Shown piece after piece: positions 33,438-42,824 of a stretch of 64,000 nucleotides of DNA (position 1 is its first letter; every line of letters begins with the position of its first letter). The notes under the pieces were generated by a model, which had not been told where the DNA came from, made no database searches, and was given only the letters and a program-made list of their open reading frames with translations. A program made the translations under genes and the position numbers. Origin of the DNA: an uncultured Lachnospiraceae bacterium (GTDB taxonomy: Bacteria; Bacillota; Clostridia; Lachnospirales; Lachnospiraceae); contig CAJUGJ010000005.1 in assembly GCA_910586015.1 (NCBI GenBank), forward strand, positions 62,001 through 126,000. Reading direction: 5' to 3'.

Positions 33438-34640
33438 ATGAAAATAGCGATATTAGGATTTGGAACAGTTGGCTCCGGAGTATATGAGGTACTAAAGACC
33501 AACTATGAAACTATAACAAAACGTGCTGGAGTAGAGATTGATATTAAATATGTGTTAGATCTTCGGACTTTTCCGGGGCAGCCTGTAGAAGAGGTATTAG
33601 TTCACGATTTTGATCAGATTGTAAATGATCCTGAAGTAGAGATCATTGTAGAAACAATGGGAGGTTTAGAGAAGGCTTATAGCTTTGTCAAAGAGGCTCT
33701 TTTAAAGGGAAAAAGTGTTTGTACTTCAAATAAAGAGTTAGTTGCAAAATATGGAGCAGAACTCTTAGAAATTGCAAAACAAAAGAAGATTAACTTTTTA
33801 TTTGAAGCGAGTGTGGGCGGAGGAATTCCTATTATACGTCCATTAAATCAGTCGCTAACTGCCGATCAGATTATTGAAATTACAGGAGTTTTAAATGGAA
33901 CTACCAACTATATGTTGACAGAAATGAAAGAAAGGGGAATTTCTTTTCAAGAGGCATTAGAAGAAGCACAACAAAAGGGATTTGCAGAAAGAAATCCGGC
34001 AGCAGATATAGAAGGATATGATGCCTGCCGAAAGATTGCAATTTTAACTTCTCTAGCTTATGGAAAACAGGTAGATTATGAAAAGATCCCTACTGAGGGA
34101 ATTGTCAACATTTCAGATATTGATATCCAATATGCTCTAAATATGAAAGCTGCGATTAAGCTGTTGGGCTCTTCTAAGCAGGTAGGAGATAACATCTATA
34201 CTATGGTTGCACCAAAGATCATTTCAGAAAATCATCCATTATATACAGTAAATGGAGTATTTAATGGTATTTTAGTAAGAGGAAATGTATTAGGGGATGT
34301 TATGTTTTATGGAAGCGGAGCAGGAAAACTTCCAACTGCAAGTGCTGTAGTTTCTGATATTGTAGATAGTGCAAAGCATAAAGGAAGAAATATTATGACA
34401 ATTTGGAGTCAAAAAGAATTGGAATTAGCAGATACAAAATCTCTTACCTGCAAATTCTTTGTACGGGTCAAACAAGAGGAAACAGAAGCTGCAAAACGAG
34501 TATTTCCAATTAAGCAGGTTTGTGAAGCACCAAATGTTTCTGGGGAATTTGCATTTTTAACAGAACAAATGAGCGAGGAAAAGTTTAAAAAGGCTGCTTT
34601 AAAAGTATCCGTGTTAAATTGGATTCGTACTGAGTTATAG
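33438..34640 (+). CDS. hom: Homoserine dehydrogenase
   Basis: The enzyme reduces aspartate semialdehyde to homoserine, the branch point to threonine and methionine. The 400-residue product has the NAD(P) motif G-F-G-T-V-G-S-G-V at residue 7, the K-S-V-C-T-S-N-K-E segment and G-V-L-N-G-T-T-N-Y-M in the catalytic domain. A shortened C-terminal regulatory part (residues 330-400) replaces the full ACT domain of many bacterial enzymes. The separate ACT protein just upstream could supply regulation in trans; that is inference. A phosphoglycerate-mutase-like gene follows after 22 bases. Confidence 0.95.
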   Translation: MKIAILGFGTVGSGVYEVLKTNYETITKRAGVEIDIKYVLDLRTFPGQPVEEVLVHDFDQIVNDPEVEIIVETMGGLEKAYSFVKEALLKGKSVCTSNKELVAKYGAELLEIAKQKKINFLFEASVGGGIPIIRPLNQSLTADQIIEITGVLNGTTNYMLTEMKERGISFQEALEEAQQKGFAERNPAADIEGYDACRKIAILTSLAYGKQVDYEKIPTEGIVNISDIDIQYALNMKAAIKLLGSSKQVGDNIYTMVAPKIISENHPLYTVNGVFNGILVRGNVLGDVMFYGSGAGKLPTASAVVSDIVDSAKHKGRNIMTIWSQKELELADTKSLTCKFFVRVKQEETEAAKRVFPIKQVCEAPNVSGEFAFLTEQMSEEKFKKAALKVSVLNWIRTEL

Positions 34641-34662
34641 GAAAGAATAGGGAGGGGATACG

Positions 34663-35880
34663 ATGAAGTATTTTGTTGTTTTAGGAGATGGCATGGCAGA
34701 TGAGCCTTTGGAGGAACTAGGGGAAAAGACACCTTTAGAATATGCAGATACGCCAGCAATGGATGCGTTAGGAGGAAAATCAGAAATTGGATTGACATGT
34801 ACTATACCAGAAGGAATGAAACCAGGAAGTGATACAGCAAATCTTTCTGTATTGGGATATGATCCAAGAAAATATTATACTGGAAGATCTCCTTTAGAGG
34901 CTTTAAGTATTGGCGTCAACTTAAAACCAACAGATATTGCTATACGTGCAAATTTAGTTACTCTTTCTGAGGAAGAAGTTTCCTATGAACAAAGAACGAT
35001 TCTCGATCACAGTTCAGGAGAAATTTCGACAGAAGAAGCCACTATTTTAATGGAAGCAGTTAAGAATCAACTACAAAAAGAGCCATTTTCTTTTTATTCT
35101 GGAACAAGTTATAGACATCTTCTTATTTGGAATTATGGAGAAGTTTCAAACAGTGAAATACCTGAACTTACTCCTCCTCATGATATTTTAGGAAAACAAA
35201 TAAGTTCTTACTTACCTACACAGAATCTGTTAAAGAACATGATGGAACGAAGTTTTGAGGTGCTAAATAACCATCCAGTTAATTTAGCACGTGCAAAAAA
35301 AGGTCTTGCTAAGGCAAATTCTCTGTGGTTTTGGGGAGCAGGAACAAAACCTGACTTGATTAATTTTGAAGAAAAGACTGGAAAACGTGGTGTGATGATC
35401 TCAGCCGTGGATCTATTAAAAGGAATTGCTGTTGGAACAGGAATGACAAATAAGACTGTAGAAGGAGCAAATGGAACACTTCATACAAATTATAGAGGAA
35501 AAGCGATGACAGCCGTAGAGGCTTTACTAAAAGAAGGTTATGATTTTGCTTATATTCATATAGAAGCACCGGATGAAATGGGACATCAAGGAAGTATTTC
35601 AAAGAAAATTAAGGCGATAGAATCTATTGATCATGAGATTGTTCAGGTAATAGTAGAACAGATGCAGCAGGCAAAAGAAGAATATCGGATGTTGATTCTT
35701 CCTGATCATCCGACACCTATCCGCCTGCGTACACATACTGCCGATCCTGTACCATATTTACTCTATGACAATACAAGAGAGTTGAAAAAGATTCAATATT
35801 ATAATGAAAAAGAGGCAAATCTCAACGAAATTTATAAAAAAGAGGGCTGGCATCTAATTGATGAATTATTAGAATCTTAA
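34663..35880 (+). CDS. Cofactor-independent phosphoglycerate-mutase-like protein, proposed homoserine kinase
   Basis: This 405-residue alkaline-phosphatase-superfamily protein is of the archaeal-type phosphoglycerate mutase (ApgM) group. The metal-binding start is V-V-L-G-D-G-M-A-D, followed by G-S-D-T-A-N-L-S-V-L-G-Y-D. Later blocks are H-I-E-A-P-D-E-M-G-H and L-P-D-H-P-T-P-I-R. One branch of this family is annotated as a proposed homoserine kinase because it occurs in threonine operons without ThrB. Here it directly follows hom, which fits that branch. Glycolytic mutase activity remains possible. Its stop overlaps the convergent GH144 stop by four bases. Confidence 0.85.
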   Translation: MKYFVVLGDGMADEPLEELGEKTPLEYADTPAMDALGGKSEIGLTCTIPEGMKPGSDTANLSVLGYDPRKYYTGRSPLEALSIGVNLKPTDIAIRANLVTLSEEEVSYEQRTILDHSSGEISTEEATILMEAVKNQLQKEPFSFYSGTSYRHLLIWNYGEVSNSEIPELTPPHDILGKQISSYLPTQNLLKNMMERSFEVLNNHPVNLARAKKGLAKANSLWFWGAGTKPDLINFEEKTGKRGVMISAVDLLKGIAVGTGMTNKTVEGANGTLHTNYRGKAMTAVEALLKEGYDFAYIHIEAPDEMGHQGSISKKIKAIESIDHEIVQVIVEQMQQAKEEYRMLILPDHPTPIRLRTHTADPVPYLLYDNTRELKKIQYYNEKEANLNEIYKKEGWHLIDELLES

Positions 35881-38003
35881 TTAATAGTAGGTTTATTATG
35901 TTTGACTTTTTGTAATATACTATCTGTCACTGTTGGGAGAGTTTCTGTAACAACACAAAAATTTGTACTACTACAGGAATTTCCAATGGTTTCTCTCTCT
36001 GCATTGACAGGTGTAATTACTACTCTAAGAAATTGTCCAATATCCTCTTTGGTTGGAGTATAATAAGGAGTAACCGCTCCTGAAATAGAAGAAAATTCTC
36101 CGTCCACAGAATCACTTTTTTGCCATTCATATGTTACATAACATTTTTTATTACTTTCAGAGAAATAGTCAAATTGAGCATGAAGTAGAGCACCAACATA
36201 AGGGCGTTCACTTACTGCGACATTGCGAATCCAATCACCATGATAAGAAAAGGTAAGTTCGTCTAACCAAAAAGTATTCTGTTTGGAGGTAATTTCAAAA
36301 GTTAAAGTTAAGGTATCTTCTAAAATTACACTAGAAGGAAACGAAAGTTCATAAGATGTTAAGTGATTAGACTGAACAGAAAGAGGCTTACTTTGTGATA
36401 ATAGTGTTCCTTTTGCATTGAAAAGTTTTGCAGTAATGGAAAACGATCCACAGGCAGAAAAATGAACGGTATTAATCTGTGAAAGGTAATCCAGAACCTC
36501 TATATTTTCAAAAGAGATCTGACCAGTAGAATCCTCCGAAGAACAAGTAAATTCCAATGCAGTTCCCAAAGACATATTTTCCGCCTTCTGTTCTTGGTCA
36601 GGAGCTTTTTTAGAACAAGTAAACCCAGTTATTGTAATATCAGTATAATTTGAAATTCCATCTGCATTTTCAATCAGACGTTGATTAGCAGGAGTAATTC
36701 CTACAAGTCTCATTCCCTCTTTTACGTATATATTTTTGCTCATATATTCCCATATAAGTCCACTTCTAGCATTTTCTAACATCACCAAAGAGATCCCTTT
36801 ATCAATTCCTAAATAATCTTTCATAATTTTAGGAGAATCACCTTCTAAATTATAAGCGTCTACTAAACCATAAGTTCCAATGACATCTTCCATACCATAA
36901 TAATAAGAAATCGCATTGGAAACCGATTCGGGATCAAACGGAGCAGAACCTATTGCACCACAAAAGGCAACTGTGCCATCATTGCGATTGTCAGGATTCG
37001 CACCATATCCCCCATTATAACCATTTGGACCGTCGCAGGCTGAAAGACCCCAAGAATTTTCTCCAAAAGTTTTAAAAACACTAGAAGTATCAATACAAAA
37101 CTGTCGAGCCTGTAATGTGGCAAAGGTAGAGTTGGCATACCAATCTGTCCCAAGATTGTCTACTGTATTTTTTAATGGAAACCAAGCATGGGAATATTGA
37201 TGGGTAAATAAAGAGTTGGCAGGAGACATAATATAAGATGGCATACCAATCCAAAGATTTTTTTGACGATTGATCTGATAGAGCATATCAGATGGAACAG
37301 GATGTGTTTCGGATGCTGCACTTAAAAAATATAGCATTAATTGTTCTGCATATACTCCCCAACTTCCAGTATGATATCCTTTTTCAGGAAGATATTCCAT
37401 ATAAAATTGGTTTGTATCTGGATTGCGATACCATTCCCAGTTGACACGTAAATAAAGTTGCTTGGCAAGTTCTTTGATTTCTCCACCGAAATATTCTCCT
37501 GCAAATAAAGCTCCACTTATGGCAATTCCTGTATCAATAACAGAAACTTCACAAGTTCCATAGCGTTTTGCAGTCTGCATATCTAAAAAATGATAAAAAA
37601 ATCCCTCTTCTTGTTCCGCATTTTCTAATAGGGTATGTAAAGTCAGTTCTGCACGTTCCTTTGCCTCTTGCTCTGAAATATATCCACGGTATTCTCCAAT
37701 GGCACAGCCTGCAAGAGCATAGCCTACAGATGCAACAGAACACATAGAAGGATTGCTACTACGATCTAATACAAGCCCATAGCCATGACTATCAGGATTC
37801 GTATTTGTATTTTCCCAAAGAAAACGAAAACAGGCTTCTTCCTCCTGTTCCATGATAGAAGAAGTAATAGTTTCTACAGGATAGACAAATTTGGCGGGTT
37901 TTTTAAAGTTTAAACTTTTTTGAAAAACAAACAAAAGAATGACTACTCCTATAATAAGGACACCTGTTATAATCAAATATAATCTAAAAGATTTTTTTTG
38001 CAT
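35877..38003 (-). CDS. Membrane-anchored or secreted GH144-type endo-beta-1,2-glucanase
   Basis: This 708-residue protein starts with a basic tail and one hydrophobic segment (Y-L-I-I-T-G-V-L-I-I-G-V-V-I-L-L), a signal anchor. Residues 50-430 match the glycoamylase-type domain of CAZy family GH144: C-F-R-F-L-W-E-N, E-G-F-F-Y-H-F-L-D, W-Y-R-N-P-D-T-N-Q-F-Y-M and G-I-D-K-G-I-S-L-V-M. Known GH144 enzymes are endo-beta-1,2-glucanases. Two beta-rich domains follow (about 440-600 and 610-695), probably for glycan or wall binding. It should cut polymer outside the cell. A shorter GH144 without export signal lies at 57.7 kb. The gene lies 21 bases downstream of the LacI gene and is probably cotranscribed with it. 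Confidence 0.85.
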   Translation of the reverse strand: MQKKSFRLYLIITGVLIIGVVILLFVFQKSLNFKKPAKFVYPVETITSSIMEQEEEACFRFLWENTNTNPDSHGYGLVLDRSSNPSMCSVASVGYALAGCAIGEYRGYISEQEAKERAELTLHTLLENAEQEEGFFYHFLDMQTAKRYGTCEVSVIDTGIAISGALFAGEYFGGEIKELAKQLYLRVNWEWYRNPDTNQFYMEYLPEKGYHTGSWGVYAEQLMLYFLSAASETHPVPSDMLYQINRQKNLWIGMPSYIMSPANSLFTHQYSHAWFPLKNTVDNLGTDWYANSTFATLQARQFCIDTSSVFKTFGENSWGLSACDGPNGYNGGYGANPDNRNDGTVAFCGAIGSAPFDPESVSNAISYYYGMEDVIGTYGLVDAYNLEGDSPKIMKDYLGIDKGISLVMLENARSGLIWEYMSKNIYVKEGMRLVGITPANQRLIENADGISNYTDITITGFTCSKKAPDQEQKAENMSLGTALEFTCSSEDSTGQISFENIEVLDYLSQINTVHFSACGSFSITAKLFNAKGTLLSQSKPLSVQSNHLTSYELSFPSSVILEDTLTLTFEITSKQNTFWLDELTFSYHGDWIRNVAVSERPYVGALLHAQFDYFSESNKKCYVTYEWQKSDSVDGEFSSISGAVTPYYTPTKEDIGQFLRVVITPVNAERETIGNSCSSTNFCVVTETLPTVTDSILQKVKHNKPTIN

Positions 38004-38024
38004 AGTTATACCCTTTCTTTAAAG

Positions 38025-39053
38025 TTATTTATAGACAGGAGCTAAACTACAAGAACCCCGTTTTAACAAAACAGCCTGATATGTAATATGTTCATTTTTT
38101 CCTGTTCCATTGATTAAATCAAATAATAGATTAATACTAGAAAGTGCCATATCAATTCCGGGTTGAGAAATTGTATCAAGAGAAGGATTAAAGTATTCCG
38201 CTGTTTCAATTCCATCAAAACCAATAATAGAAACATCCTCAGGAATTCTTCGCCCAGAAGTAAGAGCTGCCTTTGCACACCCAATAGCAATCGTATCTGC
38301 TCCAGCAAAAATTCCAGTCACATCTTTATGTTTACTAAATAAACGATTCATAGCAGAATAGCCTGAACTAGGGGTATATTCACAATCACCTACCAAAGAA
38401 GGATCAAACTTTAATCCGGCTTGAAGAAGTGCCTCTTCATATCCTTTTAAACGCATATTCCCCGTAGTATTTGGTACAAAAGGGCTCTTTGCTAAAAATA
38501 CAATCTTGGTATGTCCTAAAGAAAGTAGATAATCAGTAGCTTTTTTAGATTCTTTGACTTCGTCAATTACAACCGAAGAAAAAAACTCTGAGTTTTGTTT
38601 TTCCGCTAAAGTAATTGTAGTTAGAACACAGGGAATATTTAAGCGAATTAATTCTTCTTCGGGATGGTTATAAGTTCCGCCCATAAAGATAATTCCACAG
38701 ATTTTTTTAGACATAATTAATTCCATTGCCACATCTAATTCGTTTGTTTCATCATCTACTTGCTGAATAATTAAAGAATATCGTCTAAGGTTGACTTGTC
38801 TTTGGATTTCTTTCATCATATCTGCAAAAAAGGGATTGGAGATTCCTTTAACAAGTAATGCAATATTCTGTGTTTGACTTACCTTTAAATTTCTAGCATT
38901 GGAGTTTGGAATATAGTGATATTTTGAGGCAATATCTAAGATCTTTTTTTTCGTTTCTTCATTTATAGTTCCAGAATTATTTAACGCTCTAGATACCGTA
39001 GCAATTCCAACATCAGCAAGTCTTGCAATATCCTTTATTGTGATATTTCCCAT
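38025..39053 (-). CDS. LacI-family transcriptional repressor
   Basis: This 342-residue regulator has the helix-turn-helix at the N-terminus (T-I-K-D-I-A-R-L-A-D-V-G-I-A-T-V-S-R) with the hinge helix after it. The sugar-binding periplasmic-like domain follows (residues 60-340). It faces the plus-strand sugar locus across a 376-base control region with two GGAAAC-type palindromes, the expected operator type. The likely inducer is a beta-1,2-linked glucooligosaccharide such as sophorose; that is inference from neighbours. The start follows a run of five G nine bases upstream. GH144 lies downstream in the same operon. Confidence 0.92.
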   Translation of the reverse strand: MGNITIKDIARLADVGIATVSRALNNSGTINEETKKKILDIASKYHYIPNSNARNLKVSQTQNIALLVKGISNPFFADMMKEIQRQVNLRRYSLIIQQVDDETNELDVAMELIMSKKICGIIFMGGTYNHPEEELIRLNIPCVLTTITLAEKQNSEFFSSVVIDEVKESKKATDYLLSLGHTKIVFLAKSPFVPNTTGNMRLKGYEEALLQAGLKFDPSLVGDCEYTPSSGYSAMNRLFSKHKDVTGIFAGADTIAIGCAKAALTSGRRIPEDVSIIGFDGIETAEYFNPSLDTISQPGIDMALSSINLLFDLINGTGKNEHITYQAVLLKRGSCSLAPVYK

Positions 39054-39128
39054 AAGAAATTACCCCCATAGTGAAAAAAAGTTCTATAGAAATAAAAAAA
39101 CTCATAAAATTTTTTATTTCTACAAAAT

Positions 39129-39157
39129 AGTGTAGCATATTATTCCAATAAAAGCAA
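39129..39157 (-). promoter_or_regulatory. Promoter of the lacI-GH144 operon
   Basis: On the minus strand TTGCTT (39152-39157) and TACACT (39129-39134) are spaced by 17 bases. The upstream operator at 39191-39202 lies 33 bases before the -35 box. Confidence 0.5.
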
Positions 39158-39190
39158 TAAAAAATAAAAATAATAAGTAAAATAAAGTAT

Positions 39191-39202
39191 GGAAACGTTT
39201 CC
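39191..39202. promoter_or_regulatory. LacI-type operator O1
   Basis: ggaaacgtttcc is a perfect 12-bp palindrome with central CG, as bound by LacI-family proteins. It lies upstream of both divergent promoters. A catabolite control protein site has a related form, so CcpA binding is an alternative. Confidence 0.7.
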
Positions 39203-39328
39203 TTATAATGTTTCTTAAAATTAAAAAAATAACAATAGAAAAGAATAGAATTTTTATTATAATAGGATATTTGACTAAAAACAGTATTCGAAAACAAAAT
39301 TGTATTGTGTAATTTTTTTATTTTAATA

Positions 39329-39357
39329 TTGACAAACAGAAAAATATGAAGTATGAT
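39329..39357 (+). promoter_or_regulatory. Main promoter of the beta-1,2-glucan locus
   Basis: TTGACA at 39329-39334 is perfect. TATGAT at 39352-39357 is 17 bases away. Start of transcription is expected near 39364. Confidence 0.8.
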
Positions 39358-39380
39358 AAACAAAGAAACAGAAGTTATGT

Positions 39381-39392
39381 GGAAACATTTCC
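39381..39392. promoter_or_regulatory. LacI-type operator O2
   Basis: ggaaacatttcc differs from O1 at one base. It lies about 17-28 bases after the expected start point, so a bound repressor would block the polymerase. The two operators are 190 bases apart, so DNA looping is possible. Confidence 0.75.
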
Positions 39393-39429
39393 ATAAATTT
39401 CATTCGGATTCATGTGGAGGAAGCTAAGG

Positions 39430-42400
39430 ATGTTATTAGAACAAAAAACAAAGAAGCTCCGATTTTGTAAACAAAGTATGGAATTTACCTTTTTACCAGA
39501 TGGTGATATTTTTGAGTTTATGAGTGGTTCGGTTCTTATAAATCAATTTCAAGGAAATTCTGTAGATGGTTCTGCTAATAATATTTATTTAAGAATCTAT
39601 CAAAATGAAGAAGATACAGTAATTAGTCATGTTATTCCACTTTTAGGAAGAACATCAAAAAGTCAATTATTTCTCAGACCAAATCAGGCATTATACTTTC
39701 GTGGAACAGTAGAAGAAATTACATATGAAGTAGCATTTTTACCAACTGATAACCAAACTTGGTTTTGGAGAGTAAATTTACAGGGAAAAGATATCACTTG
39801 TGATCTACTCTATGGACAAGATATTTCTTTAGCAGACAAAGGTGGTGTACTTTCCAATGAATTGTATATCAGTCAGTACTTAGATCACCATATTTTATCT
39901 GGAGAACATGGAATGGTAGTATGTTCCAGACAAAACCAAGCACAGGGAGGAAAGTTTTTATATCTTCAACAGGGAGCATTAACTTCTAATATTATCAGAT
40001 ATTCTACCGATGAAATGCAGTTTTTTGGAAAGAGTTATAAACAAACTGGTATTCCAGAAATTTTCTACAAAGATTTAGAGAATATAAATTATCAATATGA
40101 ACTTTCCTATACTGCATTACAGACAGAAAAGATGGTATTAGATGGAGAAAAAACAGTTGTATTTTATGGATGTTTCCAACCAGATCATAGAGAGGCTGTC
40201 AGTAAATTAGAGTACCAAGAGGAGATAAAAGCTGCTTATGAAGAAGCACTTTTACAAGAAAAGAAAGAAGAAGAAATTAAATTAACCAGAACAGAGATAA
40301 AATCAGAGTTTGGATCTTTATATTCTTCACCAACATTTACGACAGAAGAAAAGAATATATATTTTCCAATTAGAAGTTTAGAGGAAAAAAAGGAAGAAGT
40401 TCTACTCTCCTGTTTTGCAGATGATTGTAGACATATTGTATTTCAGGAAAAAGAACTGTTAGTGGAACGACCACATGGAAATATTGTTACAACCCTGATT
40501 GATGAAGATAAATTTGAAAAGCCACTGATTACCTCAACTCATTATATGTATGGATTTTTTAATGGTCAGATTACGGTTGGAAATACAAACATGAATAAGA
40601 TGATTTCCGTAAACAGAGGATTATTAAATATCCAAAAAAATACTGGACAGAGAATTTATATAAAGATTGGAAATACATTTCGGATTTTAGCACTTCCAGC
40701 TGCTTTTGAATTAGGTTTGAACTATTCGAAATGGTATTACAAAATAGAAGATGATCTTTTAACTATTACAAGCTTTGCAAATGCAGAGGATACCAGCTTG
40801 GAATTAAAAGTAGCTTCAAAATTAAATAGAGCGTATGAATTTTTAATCACAAATCAATTAGTAATGGGAGAACATGAATTTCAAGCTCCTTGTACAATGA
40901 AACAAGAAAAAGACAGTATTGTATTAGGAGTTGTAGAGGGTTCTGCCGCTTTTGGTATCTATCCAAAATTAAGCTATCGAATTATCTGGTCAGGTGCCTC
41001 TTTTGAAGTAAGTGATGATAGAGTATTTTTTTCCGATGATACTGTCAGAAATGGGACACTTCTTACATTAAAAACAACCACAGATCAGTTTAGACTTTGT
41101 ATAAGGGGAAGTTTAGAACATGAACCAGATAACAATATAGTGTGGTCAGAGCCAGAAGAAGAATATCAAAAATATTTGAACTTTTACAATAAATTTTTAG
41201 GTGAACTGTCATTACAAATCAAGTCAGATGAAAAAACAGAACAAGAAGTAACAAGACTTTCTAAGATTACTTTTTGGTATTTACATAATGCACTGGTACA
41301 CTTTGCTGTACCTCATGGATTAGAACAAAGTGGTGGTGCTGCATGGGGAACAAGGGATGTCTGTCAAGGACCAATGGAGCTGTTTTTAACAACAGGATAT
41401 TATGCTTTGGCAAGAACTGTACTCTTAAAATTATTTGCTCATCAAAATCAAAATGGAGAATGGCCTCAGTGGTTTATGTTTGACAAATATCCATATTATG
41501 CAGGCGACTGTCATGGAGATGTTGTATTCTGGCCATTAAAGGCAATGGGAGATTATTTAAAACAGGGAAAGGATCTCTCTATTTTAAAAGAGCCAATAGG
41601 ATATTTAGATGGACAAGAGGAAACAATTTTAGAACATTTAAAGAGAGCTTTTTCTGCCATTGAAGAAAGATATTTATATGATACAGCGCTTATTTCCTAC
41701 GCGGGAGGAGATTGGGATGATACCTTACAACCTGCTGATCCCGCAATGAAAGAAAAGTTAGTCAGTGCATGGACACAGGCTTTGGCATATCAGACTTTGT
41801 TAGAATTAGGATGTCAGTTAAAAGGATTTGATTCTTCGTTCGGAGAAAGGTTAATCCATGCAGCCCATAATATTGGAAAGGATTTTAACCGTTATTTGTG
41901 CAAAGATGGAGTAATTGCAGGATTTGCTTATTTTGAGGATTCAGAAAATGTGAAGTATATGCTGCATCCAAGCGATAGAGAAACAGGAATTTCCTATCGG
42001 CTGCTTCCACTTACAAGAAGTATTATTGCAAACTTAGCAAAACCAGAACAAAAAGATAAGAATTTATGTTTGATTGAAGAACATCTTGCTTGTCCAGATG
42101 GAATCCGTTTAATGGATCATCCAGCGAGATATGAAGGCGGAGTTAGCAAATATTTTATGAGAGCGGAACAGGCAGCGAATGTAGGGCGTGAGATAAGTTT
42201 ACAATATGTACATGCCCATATTCGATATATTCAGGCACTAGCAGCAGCAGGAGAAGCAGAAAAAGCATGGAAAGGACTTCTTATGGTGCTTCCAGCGAGA
42301 TTATCTGATACAGTACCAAATGCAGAGTATCGCCAGAGCAATGCCTATTTTTCTAGTTCAGAAGGAGCGTATCATGACAGATATGAATATCAGCTTCAAT

Positions 42401-42786
42401 TTGAACGACTACGGCAAGGAACGATTGGTGTAAAAGGAGGATGGAGAATCTATTCCAGCGGTCCCGGAATTTATTTGACAAGATGGATCGCAGATATTTT
42501 AGGAATTCGTTTTGAACAGGATAGACTTGGACTAGATCCAATGCTTATAAAGGAACTTTCCGGACTTGAAGTTTCCTTCCATTTTGACTCTATTCCGATT
42601 AAAATTCAGTATCTTGCAGATCAAAATAAGAAAGGGGGAATCCAAATTTTTGCAGGAAAAAGAGAGCTTTCTGGAGAAAAAATGGAAAATCTATATCGAC
42701 AGGGAGGACTTTGGTTAAAGAAAGAGGAACTTATCACACTTTCTGAAAACGGAAAGAAACAGATAAATTTAACGGTACTTTATTGA
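39430..42786 (+). CDS. GH94 1,2-beta-oligoglucan phosphorylase
   Basis: The predicted reaction is phosphorolysis of beta-1,2-glucooligosaccharides to glucose 1-phosphate plus a shortened chain, in the cytosol. The 1118-residue length and lack of signal peptide match the characterised enzymes of Listeria innocua and Lachnospiraceae (about 1,100 residues), longer than cellobiose phosphorylase (about 800). GH94 core blocks are W-G-T-R-D-V-C-Q-G-P near residue 640, G-E-W-P-Q-W-F-M and G-G-D-W-D-D-T-L-Q-P-A-D (D761-D764). The last should contain the catalytic aspartate. I start at ATG 39430, nine bases after ggagg; the frame opens upstream at a GTG that overlaps this site. The C-terminus has an alpha-helical barrel end and a small beta domain. 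Confidence 0.85.
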   Translation: MLLEQKTKKLRFCKQSMEFTFLPDGDIFEFMSGSVLINQFQGNSVDGSANNIYLRIYQNEEDTVISHVIPLLGRTSKSQLFLRPNQALYFRGTVEEITYEVAFLPTDNQTWFWRVNLQGKDITCDLLYGQDISLADKGGVLSNELYISQYLDHHILSGEHGMVVCSRQNQAQGGKFLYLQQGALTSNIIRYSTDEMQFFGKSYKQTGIPEIFYKDLENINYQYELSYTALQTEKMVLDGEKTVVFYGCFQPDHREAVSKLEYQEEIKAAYEEALLQEKKEEEIKLTRTEIKSEFGSLYSSPTFTTEEKNIYFPIRSLEEKKEEVLLSCFADDCRHIVFQEKELLVERPHGNIVTTLIDEDKFEKPLITSTHYMYGFFNGQITVGNTNMNKMISVNRGLLNIQKNTGQRIYIKIGNTFRILALPAAFELGLNYSKWYYKIEDDLLTITSFANAEDTSLELKVASKLNRAYEFLITNQLVMGEHEFQAPCTMKQEKDSIVLGVVEGSAAFGIYPKLSYRIIWSGASFEVSDDRVFFSDDTVRNGTLLTLKTTTDQFRLCIRGSLEHEPDNNIVWSEPEEEYQKYLNFYNKFLGELSLQIKSDEKTEQEVTRLSKITFWYLHNALVHFAVPHGLEQSGGAAWGTRDVCQGPMELFLTTGYYALARTVLLKLFAHQNQNGEWPQWFMFDKYPYYAGDCHGDVVFWPLKAMGDYLKQGKDLSILKEPIGYLDGQEETILEHLKRAFSAIEERYLYDTALISYAGGDWDDTLQPADPAMKEKLVSAWTQALAYQTLLELGCQLKGFDSSFGERLIHAAHNIGKDFNRYLCKDGVIAGFAYFEDSENVKYMLHPSDRETGISYRLLPLTRSIIANLAKPEQKDKNLCLIEEHLACPDGIRLMDHPARYEGGVSKYFMRAEQAANVGREISLQYVHAHIRYIQALAAAGEAEKAWKGLLMVLPARLSDTVPNAEYRQSNAYFSSSEGAYHDRYEYQLQFERLRQGTIGVKGGWRIYSSGPGIYLTRWIADILGIRFEQDRLGLDPMLIKELSGLEVSFHFDSIPIKIQYLADQNKKGGIQIFAGKRELSGEKMENLYRQGGLWLKKEELITLSENGKKQINLTVLY

Positions 42787-42824
42787 TTTATGTTGTCCAA
42801 AATTGGAGGAATTAGGAGGAGAAT

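Noticed and set aside
36950..37153. Small minus-strand frame within the GH144 gene in another phase
   Set aside because: It overlaps the conserved catalytic domain of GH144 and has no start site of its own.
39013..39363. Minus-strand frame of 116 codons in the lacI upstream region
   Set aside because: It is low-complexity AT-rich sequence rich in Phe, Ile and Tyr, spans the promoters and operator, and lacks a ribosome binding site.
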